Shown here piece by piece: positions 45,370 to 57,118 of a stretch of 64,000 nucleotides of DNA. The notes below the pieces were generated by a model. It was not told the DNA's origin. It did not search any database and worked only from the letters and a program-made list of their open reading frames with translations. The DNA lies in contig NC_085139.1 in assembly GCF_024139115.2 (NCBI RefSeq), forward strand, positions 11,441,533 through 11,505,532. The letters run 5' to 3'. The stretch comes from Armigeres subalbatus (Eukaryota; Arthropoda; Insecta; Diptera; Culicidae). The position numbers were made by a program, and so were the translations under genes. Position 1 is the first letter of the stretch; each line of letters begins with the position of its first letter.

Positions 45370-45408
<39 letters not shown>
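45345..45408. repeat. (CA)n microsatellite
   Basis: A CA-repeat tract at the inner junction of copy A. Corresponding tracts lie at 44528-44560, 46147-46180 (CA), 46808-46860 (GT) and 56812-56855 (GT), always next to GACATCACCT or GGTGATGTC. Confidence 0.95.
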
Positions 45409-45411
<3 letters not shown>

Positions 45412-45545
45412 TCACCTCAATTCGTCGAACTGAGTTGATTGGTATATAACACTATGGGTCTCCGGGCCTTCTATAAAAAGTTTGTTTTTGGAGCGATCAT
45501 ATTGCCTTTACCGTATACTTTGTATACGAGAAAGGCAAAAAGATA

Positions 45546-46672
45546 GAAGAAAGCAGAAAGTAGAAAAAAGTTAAAGCAGGAAGAAATGAGAATGGATAAG
45601 AAAAACCCAGATTAATCCACCTAAAGGTGATGGCGCCTTTCTCGCGCAAAAAGGTAGTAAATGTAGCCTTTACGCTTACACCTCGATGATGAACAAGAAA
45701 GGCAAACAGTGACACTGTCTAATGTTATGATAGAAAATTTACACTAGTAGACGACAGATGGCGCTGCCAAAAGTTTTTCGAATTTCCTATGTTCGAATTT
45801 TGACTTTCGGACAAATTCATAGTACTATGAAACTGAACGAAGAGCATACTTACGCCTAAATGCGTGCAACACGAGCATTTTTATAGTGCGATGAAACTCT
45901 TAATGGGAAGTTACGGATAAAATATTCATAGATGCAAAGCATTTTTCATAACACATTATTGTTCTATGTGACTATGTCTCATCACTATTTTAATATTATC
46001 TATTTTTTGCAATTTGCAATTATTATGAAATTCAATAGTGATCAACAGCGTTTTAGTCTCTGTCGGACGGATGCAACTTGTTGCAAGAAAATCGGTTAAG
46101 AGTTTCTATGTGAAAATTTGGCTAATTTTTTAGGCATTTTGTGCACATGCACACACATACACACACACACACGCACACACGGACGGACAGACATTTGTTC
46201 AGCTCATCGAGCTGAGTCGAATGGTATATAACACTATGGGTCTCCGGGACTTCTATCAATAGCTCGAATTTGGAGTGTAATGATAGCCTTTCGGTACAAC
46301 TTAGTTGTACGAGAAAGGCAAAAAGAGAAAAGAAAATGAAAGAAAAAAGAAAGGAAATTTAAGAAAGAAGATAAAAGAACGGTGAAGGTAGAAGATTTGT
46401 AAAAAAAGGAGAAAAAAGAAGGAAGATGGAGTAAGGAATAAGAAAGAAGGAAGAAGGGAGCAGGGAGGAAGAAGCATAAAGTAAGAAAAAGAAACAAGGA
46501 AAAATAAAATGGGAAGAAATTAAAAGAAGAAAGATAATAGACGGAATAAGACGGAAGGGAAAATGGAAGAAAGATGGAGAAGAAATGTGGAAATTTTGGC
46601 TATCTCAGTCTTAAAAAACCATTAAACGATTAGCGTTTTACTCTGCCCGACGTTTCGGCCATTGGATGTGGC
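45546..46672. other. Centre between the inverted copies: scraps of the same family
   Basis: Contains an A/G tract (45541-45604), an outer-end piece AAAACCCAGATTAATCCACC (45603-45650), unassigned AT-rich DNA (45725-46060), and another inner-end piece with a satellite scrap GCAACTTGTTGC, (CA)n, GTATATAACACTATGGGTCT and GTACGAGAAAGGC (46070-46320). A second A/G tract follows (46320-46575), then GGCTATCTCAG...GCCCGACGTTTCGGCC (46590-46670). No gene is seen. Confidence 0.65.
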
Positions 46673-46806
46673 TTTTTGCCTTTCTCGTATGCTAAGTATA
46701 CGGTAAAGGCTATATGATCGCTCCAAAAACAAACTTTTTATAGAAGGCCCGGAGACCCATAGTGTTATATACCAATCGACTCAGTTCGACGAATCGAGGT
46801 GATGTC

Positions 46807-46838
<32 letters not shown>

Positions 46839-48668
46839 TGTGTATGTGTGTGTGTGTGTGCGCAAAACTACTCAAAAAATGTCACTCATTTTTCGGGCAC
46901 TTATCCTCAACCGATTTGCTCGCAACAAGTTGCATTCGACGCAGAATCCTGTCCCATTGTTTCCTATTTGAAATTGGCCAGATCGAACTATGGGATCAGA
47001 AGTTATGGCCAAAATACAAATTCATACGAAAAAATCGCGTAAAAAATGTCACTCATTTTTCGGGCACTTATCCTCAACCGATTTGCTCTCAACAAGTTGC
47101 ATTCGACGCAAAATCCTGTCCCATTGTTTCCTATTTGAAATTGGCCAGATCGAACTATGGGATCAAAACTTATGGCCAAAATACAAATTCATACAAAAAA
47201 ATCGCGTAAAAAATGTCACTCATTTTTCGGGCACTTATCTTCAACCGATTTGCTCGCGTCAAGTTGCATTCGACGCAGAATCCTGTCTCATTGTTTCCTA
47301 TTTGAAATTGGCCAGATCAAACTATGGGATCAAAAGTTATGGCCAAAATACAAATTCATACGAAAAAATCGCGTAAAAAATGTCACTCATTTTTCGGGCA
47401 CTTATCCTCAACCGATTTGCTCGCAACAAGTTGCATTCGATGCAGAATCATGTTCCATTGTTTCCTATTTGAAATTGGCCAGAACGAACCATGGGATCAG
47501 AAGTTATGGCCAAAATACAAATTCATACGAAAAAATCGCGTAAAAAATGTCACTCATTTTCCGGGCACTTATCCTCAATCGATTTGCTCACAACAAGTTG
47601 CATTCGACGTAGAATCCTGTCCCGTTGTTTCCTATTTGAAATTGGTCAGATCGGACTATGGGATCAGAAGTTATGGCCAAAATACAAATTCATACGAAAA
47701 AATCGCGTAAAAAATGTCACTCATTTTTGGGAAATTATTTTCAACCGATTTGCTCGCAACAAGTTGCTTTCGATGCAAAATCCTGTCTTATTGTTTCCTA
47801 TTTGAAATTGGCCAGATCGAACTATGGGATCAGAAGTTATGGCCAAAATACAAATTCATACGAAAAAATCGCGTAAAAAATGTCACTCATTTTTCGGGCA
47901 CTTATCCTCAACCGATTTGCTCGCAACAAGTTGCATTCGACGCAAAATTTTGTCCCATTGTTTCCTATTTGAAATTGGCCAGATCAAACTATGGGATCAG
48001 AAGTTTTGGTCAAAATACAAATTCATACGAACAAATCGCGTAAAAAATGTCACTCATTTTTCAGGCACTTTTCCTCAACCGATTTGCTCGCATTTGCATT
48101 CGACGCAGAATGTCTCATATTTTCTTATTGAAAATTACCCAGATCGGACTATGGGCTTAGATGTTATGGTCAAATTACTATTTATTGTGAAAAAGAGTTC
48201 AAAAAAGTCTAGCTCACTTTCTTAGCACTTATACTTCATCTATTCCCCAAGCAACACAATTTCAACAAATGTGGTTGCAGCAACCATATTGTGACTGAAT
48301 CCGGTCATATATAAGTTACTGTGATTAATGTGCAATATGTGTGCTTCTCAGGTCGCTCGCAACAGATTGCACTCGACGCAGAATCTTGTCCCATTGTTTC
48401 CTATAGAAACATGGCCGGATCGTACAATTGGGTCAAAAGTTATGGCGAAAATACTAATTTTAAAACTACTAAATAAAATGCCATTTTTTGCTTTTCTGCT
48501 CATCCGATTTGTTTGCAACAAATTGCGTTTGGCGAGAATTTTTTTATGCATATAAACAAATATGAAAAATAAGACCAATCCACATATTGGTGTTATTTGA
48601 GATTTTTCCAAACCTTTTGAACGAACGAGAAAGGCACCATCACCGCTAGGTGGATTAATCTGGGTTTT
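46673..48668 (+). mobile_element. 167-bp-satellite element, copy B
   Basis: Order on this strand: TTTTTGCCTTTCTCGTATGC (inner end), AGCGATC complement GATCGCTCC, ATAGTGTTATATACC, GGTGATGTC, (GT)n, GCGCAAAACTACTC, about 7.5 units of the 167-bp satellite (46870-48110), about 500 bp of unique body, then CGAACGAGAAAGGCACC and GGTGGATTAATCTGGGTTTT (outer end). At 2.0 kb this is the most compact complete form seen. No protein is encoded. Confidence 0.7.
46870..48110 (+). repeat. 167-bp satellite, array B (about 7.5 units)
   Basis: The same units as array A in reverse orientation: GTCACTCATTTTTCGGGCAC, GGCCAAAATACAAATTC and CAAGTTGCATTCGACGC recur every 167 bp. The outermost unit near 48050-48120 is degenerate, as in array A. 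Confidence 0.95.
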
Positions 48669-48769
48669 CAAGGGAAAAACTATATTTTTTGAGAGAATGT
48701 TTTGTTACGACTGAGATAGCCAAAATTTCTACATAAAATCTATTTCCAGTCGTTTCCAATGGATACCAC

Positions 48770-51420
48770 ATGGAGAAGAAATATAAAGAAAGAAGCTACC
48801 AAACAGAAGAAGACGAAAGAAGGAAAATGGAAAATATAAACAGAAAAAATAGAAAAAGGTTAAAGAAGGAATGTAGATGGAAAATGGCAAAAAGCAAAAA
48901 GAGATAGAAGAAGAAAAGAGAAATAAGAGAGAAAATGAGAATAACTAGGGAAATAAAATTAGGAAAAAAAGAAAAGGGAAATGGGAGAATATAAAGTAGG
49001 AAGGAAAAAGATGAAGAAAAGGGATAATAAAATAAACTAACAGGAAGAAAGAAGTAAATATTGAGAAAGGAAGAAAGAAGATTTGAAAGTAAATATAAGA
49101 GGAAGAAAGATAAAGGAAGAAGTGAAAAGCGCAAATAAAGACTTAAGTAGAAGAGAAGAGTGATGAAAGAAAAAGAAGATGAAAAGAAGAAGAAAAAGAA
49201 GAAGAATAAGAAATGAAAAAATCTAACTGGAATAATGAAGTAAAAGAACGAAGTGAATATAGTAAGGAGAAAGAAAAAGCATAAAGGAAAAAGAAGTTAG
49301 AAAGACTATGAAAATCGGAAGAATGAAGGAAGAGAAGACAATAGAAGGTAGAAGGAAGAAGAAATAAGATAGAAGGAAAAAGGTAGAATGAAGAGGGAAG
49401 AATCAAGAACGTAAAAGGTAAAAGGAAGATGGAAGAAGATAGGAGAGGAGTTAATGAAGAACAAGGACGAATGAAAAGGAAGTAGAAAGAAAGAAGAAGT
49501 AAGAAGGAAGAAGAAAAATGGAAGAAATGAGAAAGAAAGAAGAAGAATGAAGAAGGAAGAAAGAAGAAGGAGAAAGAGAAGCAGAAAAAGTAAAAAAGGA
49601 AAAAGAAAGACGAAAATAAAGTAGAAGCAGGATAAATGATGTATGAAAAACAATGAAGATAGTAGGAGGAAAGAAGTAAGAAGTAAAAAGGTTGAAGGAA
49701 GTAGGATGATAGGAAGAAAAATTTAGGAAGAATCATAAAGGAGGACAAAAGGAAAAAGAAAAAGAGAGAAATAACAAAGAGGGAAAGAGGAAAAAAACAA
49801 AAGAAGGAAAATTGAAAAAAGATAACGGAAGAAAGAAGTAAAAATAAAGAATAAGTAAGAAGTAAAACAAGATAAAAGAAAAAGGAAAAATAAAAAAGGC
49901 AGATGAAAGAAAAAAGAAGAAGGAAGAAGAAAAACGTGCTAGAACGAAAAGGAAAGAAGATAAAATAAAAAAGAGTGACGAAAAAAGATAAAAGATTAAT
50001 GAACGATGTAAAAAAAATAAAAAAAAATAAGAGAAGGCGAAGAAAGAAGGGAGGAAGGAGACGGAATAGGGAAAAAATAACAAAAAAGATTAGATATAGA
50101 AGAAGCAAAATGTAAAAGGGAAAAACTAAGTAGGATGATGGCAGATATCTTGATATGATATCTGTGAAAGAAAGAACTTCTTGTTCATAAAACCAAGAAG
50201 AAGGCGAGAAGAAGAAACAACGATGAAGGAAGAAGGAAAATGATGCATGAAGAAGGAAGAAAGAAAATTGAGAAGGAAGAAGGGAGAAGGAAGAAGGAAT
50301 AAGGAAGAAAAAGGATGAAGGAAGTCGGGAGATGGCAAGACGGAGAAGGAAAAACTGAGAAAGAAGAAGGGAGAACGAAGAAGGGAAAATGAAGAAGGGA
50401 GAATGAAGAGGGAAGAAGGTAGAAGGGAGAAGGGAGAAGCAAGATTGGAGAAGGAAGAAAGGATAAGGAAGAAGGGAGAAGGAAGAACGGAGAAGGAAGA
50501 AGGGTAAAGAATGAAAGATGAAGGAAGAAGGATGAAGAAAGAAGAATTAATGAAGAAGGAAGAAGGAAAAAGGAAAAAAAGAAGAAAAAAAGAAAGAAGC
50601 AAAAAGGAAGAAAGAAGAAGGAACAAGGGCGAAGGAAGAAGGAAGACGGAAAAAGGAAGTAGAAGGAAGGGAAAAGGTAGAAGAAAGAAGGAAAGAGGAA
50701 GAAGGAAAAATAAAGAAGCAAAAAGGATGAAAGAAGAAGGGAGATAAAAGAAAGAAGAAGGAATTAGAAAGAAAGAAAATAGAAGAAGGAAGATGGTAGA
50801 AGGAAAGAAAAAGTAATAATGAATGGAGAAGGAAAAAAAATATTTAAAAAGAAGGAAAGCAGTCAGAAGGAAGATAGGTTAAGTTAAGTTAAGATAATTG
50901 GGAAGAAGTATGGAGGGCGATAGAAAAAGGTAGAAGAATGAAGGTAAAATAAAGTAGGAAGATGGAAGAAATTGTATGGAAGAAGGATTTTGAAATAAGC
51001 TAGAAGGAATGAGAAAAAAGGAAGAAGAAGAAAATAGAAGAATAAGAAAGAAAAAAAAATGTGGAAGGAGGAAGGAACAGTAATGAAGAAGAAGAAGAAG
51101 ATAGAATGAAGAGAAGTGGAAGAAGTAAGGAAGAAAAAGGGAGAAAGAAGAAATGAGAAGAGTCGGAAAAGTCGGAAAAAGGAAGAAGAAAGAAGGGAAT
51201 AGAAAAAAGTAGTGAAAAGAAAGGTGAAAATTGAAGTACAAAGAGTAGAAGGAAAATCGAAAAATGTAAATGAAAAGGAAGCCAAAAAGGAAAAAAAGAA
51301 GTGAGAAAGAGGAAGAACAAATTTAGCATGTAAAAAAAGGTGAAAAACAGAAAGAAGTTGGACAACCGAAGAATTTTGAATGAAGAAAGGAGTAAGATGA
51401 AGATGAAGATGATCATTTCT
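48770..51420 (+). repeat. Polypurine (A/G) tract, 2.65 kb
   Basis: The plus strand is nearly all purine, with GAAGAAGG-type words most regular at about 50270-50500. The minus strand gives several S/F/L-rich frames that I reject. The purine strand is the same as in the tract at 37780, although the elements between them are inverted. Confidence 0.95.
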
Positions 51421-51424
51421 TCCC

Positions 51425-51679
51425 CTCCCTTCTCATTCGGCCTAAAGGCGAACACTTATCTTTTTTTACCAGGATCTCACAATTTGCTCAACTTTTAACG
51501 ACCGAGGCCCAGCAAACACGGTTTTCGCTTAGTTATCTGTTAAAGTTATTGAAAATCATCAAATAATTTGCCAAAGTCCAGCTAACAAACCTCATTTTTG
51601 ACGGGATATCAGTTTTTTTATTTTGTTGGGCAGACGGTTGTGTGGATTTTTCCGAGCTGCTGAAAAAAAAACTTAGTAT
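51425..51679. other. Unassigned, AT-rich
   Basis: CGACCGAGGCCCAGCAAACA around 51500 may be part of a repeat, but I find no partner in the window. Confidence 0.3.
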
Positions 51680-51784
51680 GCAGCAGCACGCATGTTCCAT
51701 ATTGGTTACTGCATCTCATATGTAACCGGATTCAGTCACAATCAAGTTACGGCAACCATTTTTGTCTGGCTTGTGCTGCTCGGG
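51680..51784. mobile_element. CCCAAGCAACAC-type MITE, short copy
   Basis: GCAGCAGCACGCATG at the left and CTTGTGCTGCTCGGG at the right are imperfect TIRs. The core has AACCGGATTCAGTCACAATC, shared with 39300 and 48290 (reverse). Confidence 0.6.
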
Positions 51785-51788
51785 TAAG

Positions 51789-51961
51789 GACAAGCCTTCC
51801 GGAATCCAAAACTAGTTTTACTCGCGATTTCAAGGGCACCCCACTCGATACGGAATCAACGCACAAATGTAATTTTTATTATTTCACGCTTGCTTCGAAG
51901 CAGCAAAACTGTGCCCTTGAAAAAGCGAGTGAAATTAGTTTTGGATTCCAGAAGGCTTGTC
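51789..51961. mobile_element. Foldback MITE GACAAGCCTTC, complete
   Basis: The ends GACAAGCCTTCCGGAATCCA and its complement TGGATTCCAGAAGGCTTGTC match over about 50 bp, through ACTCGC and TTTCAAGGGCAC. The total is 173 bp. The core CACGCTTGCTTCGAAGCAGC is shared with 5891. It lies 4 bp from the preceding MITE. Confidence 0.8.
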
Positions 51962-54530
51962 ATTAATTCAGCTGTATAAATAATTCTGAATATGATACAT
52001 GTGATGGCAAGATCCATTTTTTTCATCAAATCATTTCGTTCATAGTAACTAATTCGCTCTTGAGTCGCCCACCAAACACTCACACAAGTAAGCCCGACTT
52101 AAGGATACTCCATGAAGTGGCACATAGTTACCGGAGCTAATTAGATTCTAATGCAACCGGTTCGCTGTACGGCATCCGAGCAACAGATTAGAACCACCAA
52201 CGCACAAAGATTGGTGGCCACCGGAGGATAATTATGTTTATGTGGAGAGCGGAGCCGTGGCTCACAAGACCACGATTCGGCGAGGGATTAGTCTCCTGCC
52301 TGTATCTCCGCTGCCATGGCATTGGCCTGTGTCGGCTCCAAATCCTGGCGGTTTACAGTGTTCAAGTTAATTAACCCGTATCTGAACATCACACCCGACG
52401 GCTCTGTGGTTGGAGGATATATACCGCAAACAACTGGACTGATTGTGTCTCTACAATGTTGGGTTTGCCTCTTGGAAAATTATGCGAAAGGGACCCAATG
52501 CCATTTAACGAAGATTATGGAGAATATATGTGACAAAGTTTATGCTTTGATAACTTTTTAACATAATTCCGGAAGGTTACTGGATCGCTGGTTTTGATAA
52601 TACTTTCATCTGTATAATATGGTGGAAGATTCACTTTACTACGATGCTGGTGTAATTGCTGAGCATCTTATCAGCTCAAGGATTTCCCATAGCTTAACAC
52701 GACGTTCTTGGAGCCTGATTTGTGCCACACTTGTCGGAAAACGCTGGAACACCGTGATAAAATTCTTATTATTATATTTGTTTATTTGCATTGATGCAAA
52801 AACGAATATCGGATTTGTTTTTTTTTATTCTGCGTTATTTTATTCCATATGAACTGAAAAGCTCGTGCATACGAGGCAAATTATCAACTTAGAAGTTTTC
52901 AAGCATTTTTAATAACAGTTCCCCCAAACACCCACGAGTTCCACCTAAACAGCCGATTGGGTACGGTTTAGAATACCACGGCTTCAAATTCAGCCAATAC
53001 AATGCACCCAGCTGTTAGAATTCCCACGCGGCTTTCCGAAACTCCCTTCGCATCCATTTATTTCATCGCCTGCACAGCAGAGGTGAAACAAATAGACTCA
53101 TTTACTAATTGATTGTGCAGAAACGGCATCGTCTGAAATGCGATTCGAAACATTCGCCCATTGAATAATTAGTCAACGGGATTGGTTCGATTTCGATTTC
53201 CCAGCACAATAGGCTTTCCCACCTGGAATGCGACAACTTTACCACCCCATTGAGCGTGTACCCACCGGCACCAACAAAGTAAATTCAATTGGTTTTAATG
53301 ACCCCATTTGAAAATTTAATTCGTTCCATGTTCCACCTTCGAGAGATGGTTTGCTTTCACTGCGATGTCACACTTTTCCCTTCTTCATTGCGGGGGAGGC
53401 GAAAAGCACTGCCAAACTAGTTTTCCTCACACAGGGTACCGGTTCCGCCTTCTCACACGTTCCATGCCGAATGATAAGCTCCATGAAAAGGCAACTATTG
53501 AAGTTGTAAAACAGAGTTTTATCAGGTTGTGTCGGAAACTTTTCCGCTCTGTTTTCTGTCCTCCGAATATGAGCGAGCAGCATGTCTGTCTACTTTGTAT
53601 GGAGTGTTTCCGCCGTAGCTGGAAGCTGAAATATGGAACAACTTTTCGAGCTCCTGCTCCTGGTTTCATTGTTGTGGGAGCTAATAATGTGCTCCGAAAA
53701 TTGACAAACTGAAACTGGTTGAAAAACTGCATCCAACGTATCGTCGCTTCGGCCACAGTATCACCAATGCATCAAGTAGGAGTGGAGTAAAATCGTTCAA
53801 TTCTGTGAAACAGAAAGCTGATGCCAATCACTCACCTCAACGCAGGGCCAAAAATTCCAGGAAAAACATTCGGGAGAACTCATGTTGCAGGTTTTGGAGA
53901 AATTCCGGGAACAACTTTTGAAATACCTGCTCACAGATACATTTTTGGAGGAATGCTCAAAAAAATATCCTGAATGCGAGTATGAACAGACTTTGAGCAG
54001 AAAGAAGTTCTGAGAAAAACCTGCGGAACAATTTCGGGAGGAGTACACGATATTGGCTTAGTTTCTTTGATGTTATTACGAAATGTAGTCGAAATTTGTT
54101 AGCCATTGAATGAAGTGAAACAGAAATCATATTTCATTCATCGTTCATATACTTGCCCGTGTTGTAAACCGCATTTTGATAATAGAAACGAAAATAATAC
54201 TTTTTCTCCGCGTTATTAAAGTTAATTTAGTTTTGATTATAATAATGCAAATTCAAAAATAATTATTTAATATCAGCAAAGTTAAATTCTTGTGTCGATG
54301 ATCTACTGATTGCTGCCAAACATGAAGCCAACAACCAACGTGTGAACTAGAATGGTGTTCGTAATACATAATTTCTAAATAACGTATATGAAGGAGTACC
54401 ACCTCTTTCGTATCAACGTAGAACGAAGACTCCTAAATAAATTACCATCAGAGGTTTTCAGATAAAAATGGCTCTCGACAATAACCTGAATGATAAGAAA
54501 ATTATTTTGAGCTTTTTAGTGGAATGTTTT
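51962..54530. other. 2.6 kb without recognised genes or mobile elements
   Basis: It includes a relatively GC-rich part (52090-52460, 52900-53760) with short frames on both strands, none of them like known proteins. About 53800-54050 has decayed GGAGAAATTCCGGGAA-type short repeats. It may be host intergenic or intronic DNA. Confidence 0.3.
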
Positions 54531-54723
54531 CACCTGTCATAAGACGAGTTTATACCATCCCATTGAATTCCACCATAATTGTATCTTGACAGATACGTAT
54601 TTCGACCTCATCAAGTACGAGGCCGAAGACGGCCTTACTGTTGAGGTCGAAATACGTATCTGTCAAGATACAATTAAGTGGTGGAATTCAATGGGATGAT
54701 ATAAACTCGTCTTATGACAGGTG
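54531..54723. repeat. Long near-perfect hairpin (arms about 80 bp)
   Basis: CACCTGTCATAAGACGAGTT... pairs with ...AACTCGTCTTATGACAGGTG with only a few mismatches. The loop holds AGTACGAGGCCGAAGACGGC. The word AATAACCTGAATG lies on both sides (about 54480 and 54724) and may be a duplicated target. Probably a hairpin MITE. Confidence 0.8.
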
Positions 54724-56270
54724 AATAACCTGAATGTTATCCGAGAGCAAGACGCGCTATGAGCTGAATTGATTGAACAATCAAATTGGCAAACCAACCG
54801 AAAACTGCGCGGCTTTTGACGTTAAACGACTTTTACGTACCGCAGGAGAAACTTTGGGCGCAATTTGAATAAATTAACAAAAACTAATAAAAAATAAATA
54901 AAAATTAATAAAAACAGTATGTGCGATTCCCTTTGATGTATGAGAAAAGCATAACGAAAAGAATATTGCTTTCGTGGACCTGTCCCTACTAAAACCAGTT
55001 TTATAGTTATGTCAATTGTAAATCGCTTGTCTCTGCGGAAATTTGAATGAAAAATGGAACGAACTTAAAGAGATAAATCTTAACTACCCCATTCTTACAA
55101 TCACCAACGACATCACCATGATAAGATTCCTCAATCAATCTGTCAATTGCAGATCCGGAATTAGGAAACGAATGATTTTTCATGAGCCTGAACAAAGTTG
55201 ATGGCTTTTTGATGGCCGAATCGATTGAAGTAGTTGCGCGCTCACTGTTGGTAACTGAATCAAAGAAAAGTTTGAATGGTTTTCCGAATAGTTTTTATAA
55301 TCGAGTTCTCCGACTTTGATGCAGACATCAAAAACAGAGAATCGAAAGTCACAAACAGCAGTTTTATGTGTTAAAGGCCACACATAACCATAGTAGGCGA
55401 CTCCCGGTGCCATGCGATAACCATCGACGAAAACGACGACGACACACAGAATTCTGTATCCGGTATCCGAGCGGGGATAAAACAAACTGCGGAAATGCAG
55501 GACTGGGGCGGAAACCAATGGTAAAATTTAATGTAATTCGATTCACTTCCTTCGTCCAGTCCCTGGCACTGGGCAAGGGCAGTTCGTTCTAAATATTTCG
55601 CTGGCGACAACGAGCTCTCCCCACAGTCGGTCGAATTTGATGATCGTCTTTATCAGCACTTCTCAATCTGTGTCAGCAAGCCATAAAGTAACGATGCATT
55701 TAGGAGCTTTGGTGCAATTTGTTAAATTACCCAAGTAACGCTTCGAACTTGATTGGAGCTTTTCCAAATATTGAAACTCGCAATAAAATTGCCGCAAAAT
55801 CCCCCCGATCGGGTTTTAATGCTTTTCAGGTAAATAAAACCCGTTGAGAAACACAATCCCGTAGAATGGAAGGTCGGAAAAATTGCCTCCCACCGTAACA
55901 GCGGGTGTGTCAATTGTGTTATTGAATTTTATTTCATATTTATCGTCGATTCGCAGCACTTTCATCTTCGTTTCAAACGATTTTATTACCATTTATTAGT
56001 GCAAAGCAACAAAAAATTATTTTATTTCCACCATCAAATCGATCGTTTAGGAGCTGCTGCTCGGCACATCAGATCGCAGCAGACTAAGTACGACGAAGTC
56101 CATTGATATTCTGCAATTAAAATAGAGAATGGATTCCAGAGAGGTGGAATATGGTTATTTTCGACGGAACTTTTGACAACATTTTAATGACACTATGGCA
56201 TTCGTCTATCAATATTGTTTGCTTCAAATCGTAGTTCATTTTGATTGCTTCTGTGATTCAGGAAACAATA
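54724..56270. other. Unassigned, AT-rich
   Basis: No gene or mobile element is recognised; short overlapping frames at 55180-55610 are on opposite strands and unconvincing. Confidence 0.3.
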
Positions 56271-56400
56271 TACAGGGTGTCTGCAAATTATCCGTACAAC
56301 AAGACAGGTTTTTAAATATTTTTTGGAATAAATTAAAGAACCAGCATGCATTGCATGTTATTATAATAGGACTACATAAACCAAGCTGAATTTGTTCACA

Positions 56401-56607
56401 TTAAAATGACCCCTGTATCCTGAGTACAGCCTTCGATCGTGTTGGAAAAAAAATCACGATGGCCGCAGTGCCGCACATTTCTATACAGATACTTTTCACA
56501 CATTTTTGACGATTGTGACATGATTTCAAATGTCTCGATAATATGTTCGGTGTTTTGATGGCTGTTGATTTCAAGATGGACCATACCGAATGATAATTCC
56601 AATCCAA
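56401..56607 (-). pseudogene. Mariner/Tc1-like transposase, C-terminal remnant
   Basis: The frame reads DWNYHSVWSILKSTA, then FFPTRSKAVLRIQGSF and a stop. In mariner-type transposases the catalytic D-x-N-P-x-D-Y is followed by V-W-S-I-L-K and the protein ends with F-P-x-R-L-K-A-V-I...G-F. The match is weak but in the right place beside the TIR. The catalytic Asp region is degraded (DWNYH). Confidence 0.5.
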
Positions 56608-57041
56608 ATCGGGTGAGTAGGAAGGAAATTCCTTTTTGTTCGGAAAACCGAAAAAAAAGCATTCTCAAAGACTTATTTTTTGCCTTTCTCGTACACTAAG
56701 TGTACGTAAAGGCTATAATATTGCTTCAAAAACAAAATTTTGATAGGAGGCCCGGAGGGCCGATTTTTATATACCGATCGACTCAGCTCGACGAACTGAG
56801 GTGATGTCTGTATGTGTGTATGTATGTATGTGTGTGTGTGTATGTGTGTATGTGTACAAATTTTGTAGACACACTTTTTTGAACTTCCTATTGTCGGATT
56901 GGCTCGCAACAAGTTGCAGTCGACGCGGAATTCAGTCCCATTGTTTGCTATTGAAAATTAGATCAATAGCTCATCGCAATCTGGAGTTATGGCCAAAAAA
57001 CTGTTTTTGCGTATAAAAAAATAGCAAAATGTTCTATACTG

Positions 57042-57118
57042 ATTACACCTAGATTCGAACTGCTGACCTCTGGGGTGGAAAGCGCTTGCTGTACCACATA
57101 ACCATCGGATCACACTTG
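57042..57118 (-). ncRNA. tRNA-like sequence (tRNA-derived repeat)
   Basis: The minus strand has GATGGTTATGTGGTAC, then GGTCAGCAGTTCGAATCTAG (a B-box-like GTTCGAATC). A similar but more decayed arrangement is at about 58336-58400 (GCGTCGAACATAGACTC on the plus strand). Not a convincing functional tRNA. Confidence 0.4.

Larger units (their letters stand above)
38932..45541 (-). mobile_element. 167-bp-satellite element, copy A
   Basis: The outer end is CCCAGATTAATCCACC...GATGGTGCCTTTCTCG (38936-38977). Then come about 480 bp of body, an array of 167-bp units (39420-44515), a (CA)n run, and after a 0.8-kb interruption (44561-45344) the inner end: (CA)n, GTATATAACACTATGGGTCT, GGAGCGATCATAT and GTATACGAGAAAGGC (45535). 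Copy B (46673-48668) has the same parts in the opposite orientation, about 95 percent identical over the outer 480 bp. Both ends share the inverted word GCCTTTCTCG. No coding frame other than satellite shadows. Confidence 0.7.

Noticed and set aside
53365..53756. Overlapping frames of about 110 residues on both strands
   Set aside because: No protein similarity that I recognise and no splice signals; probably chance.
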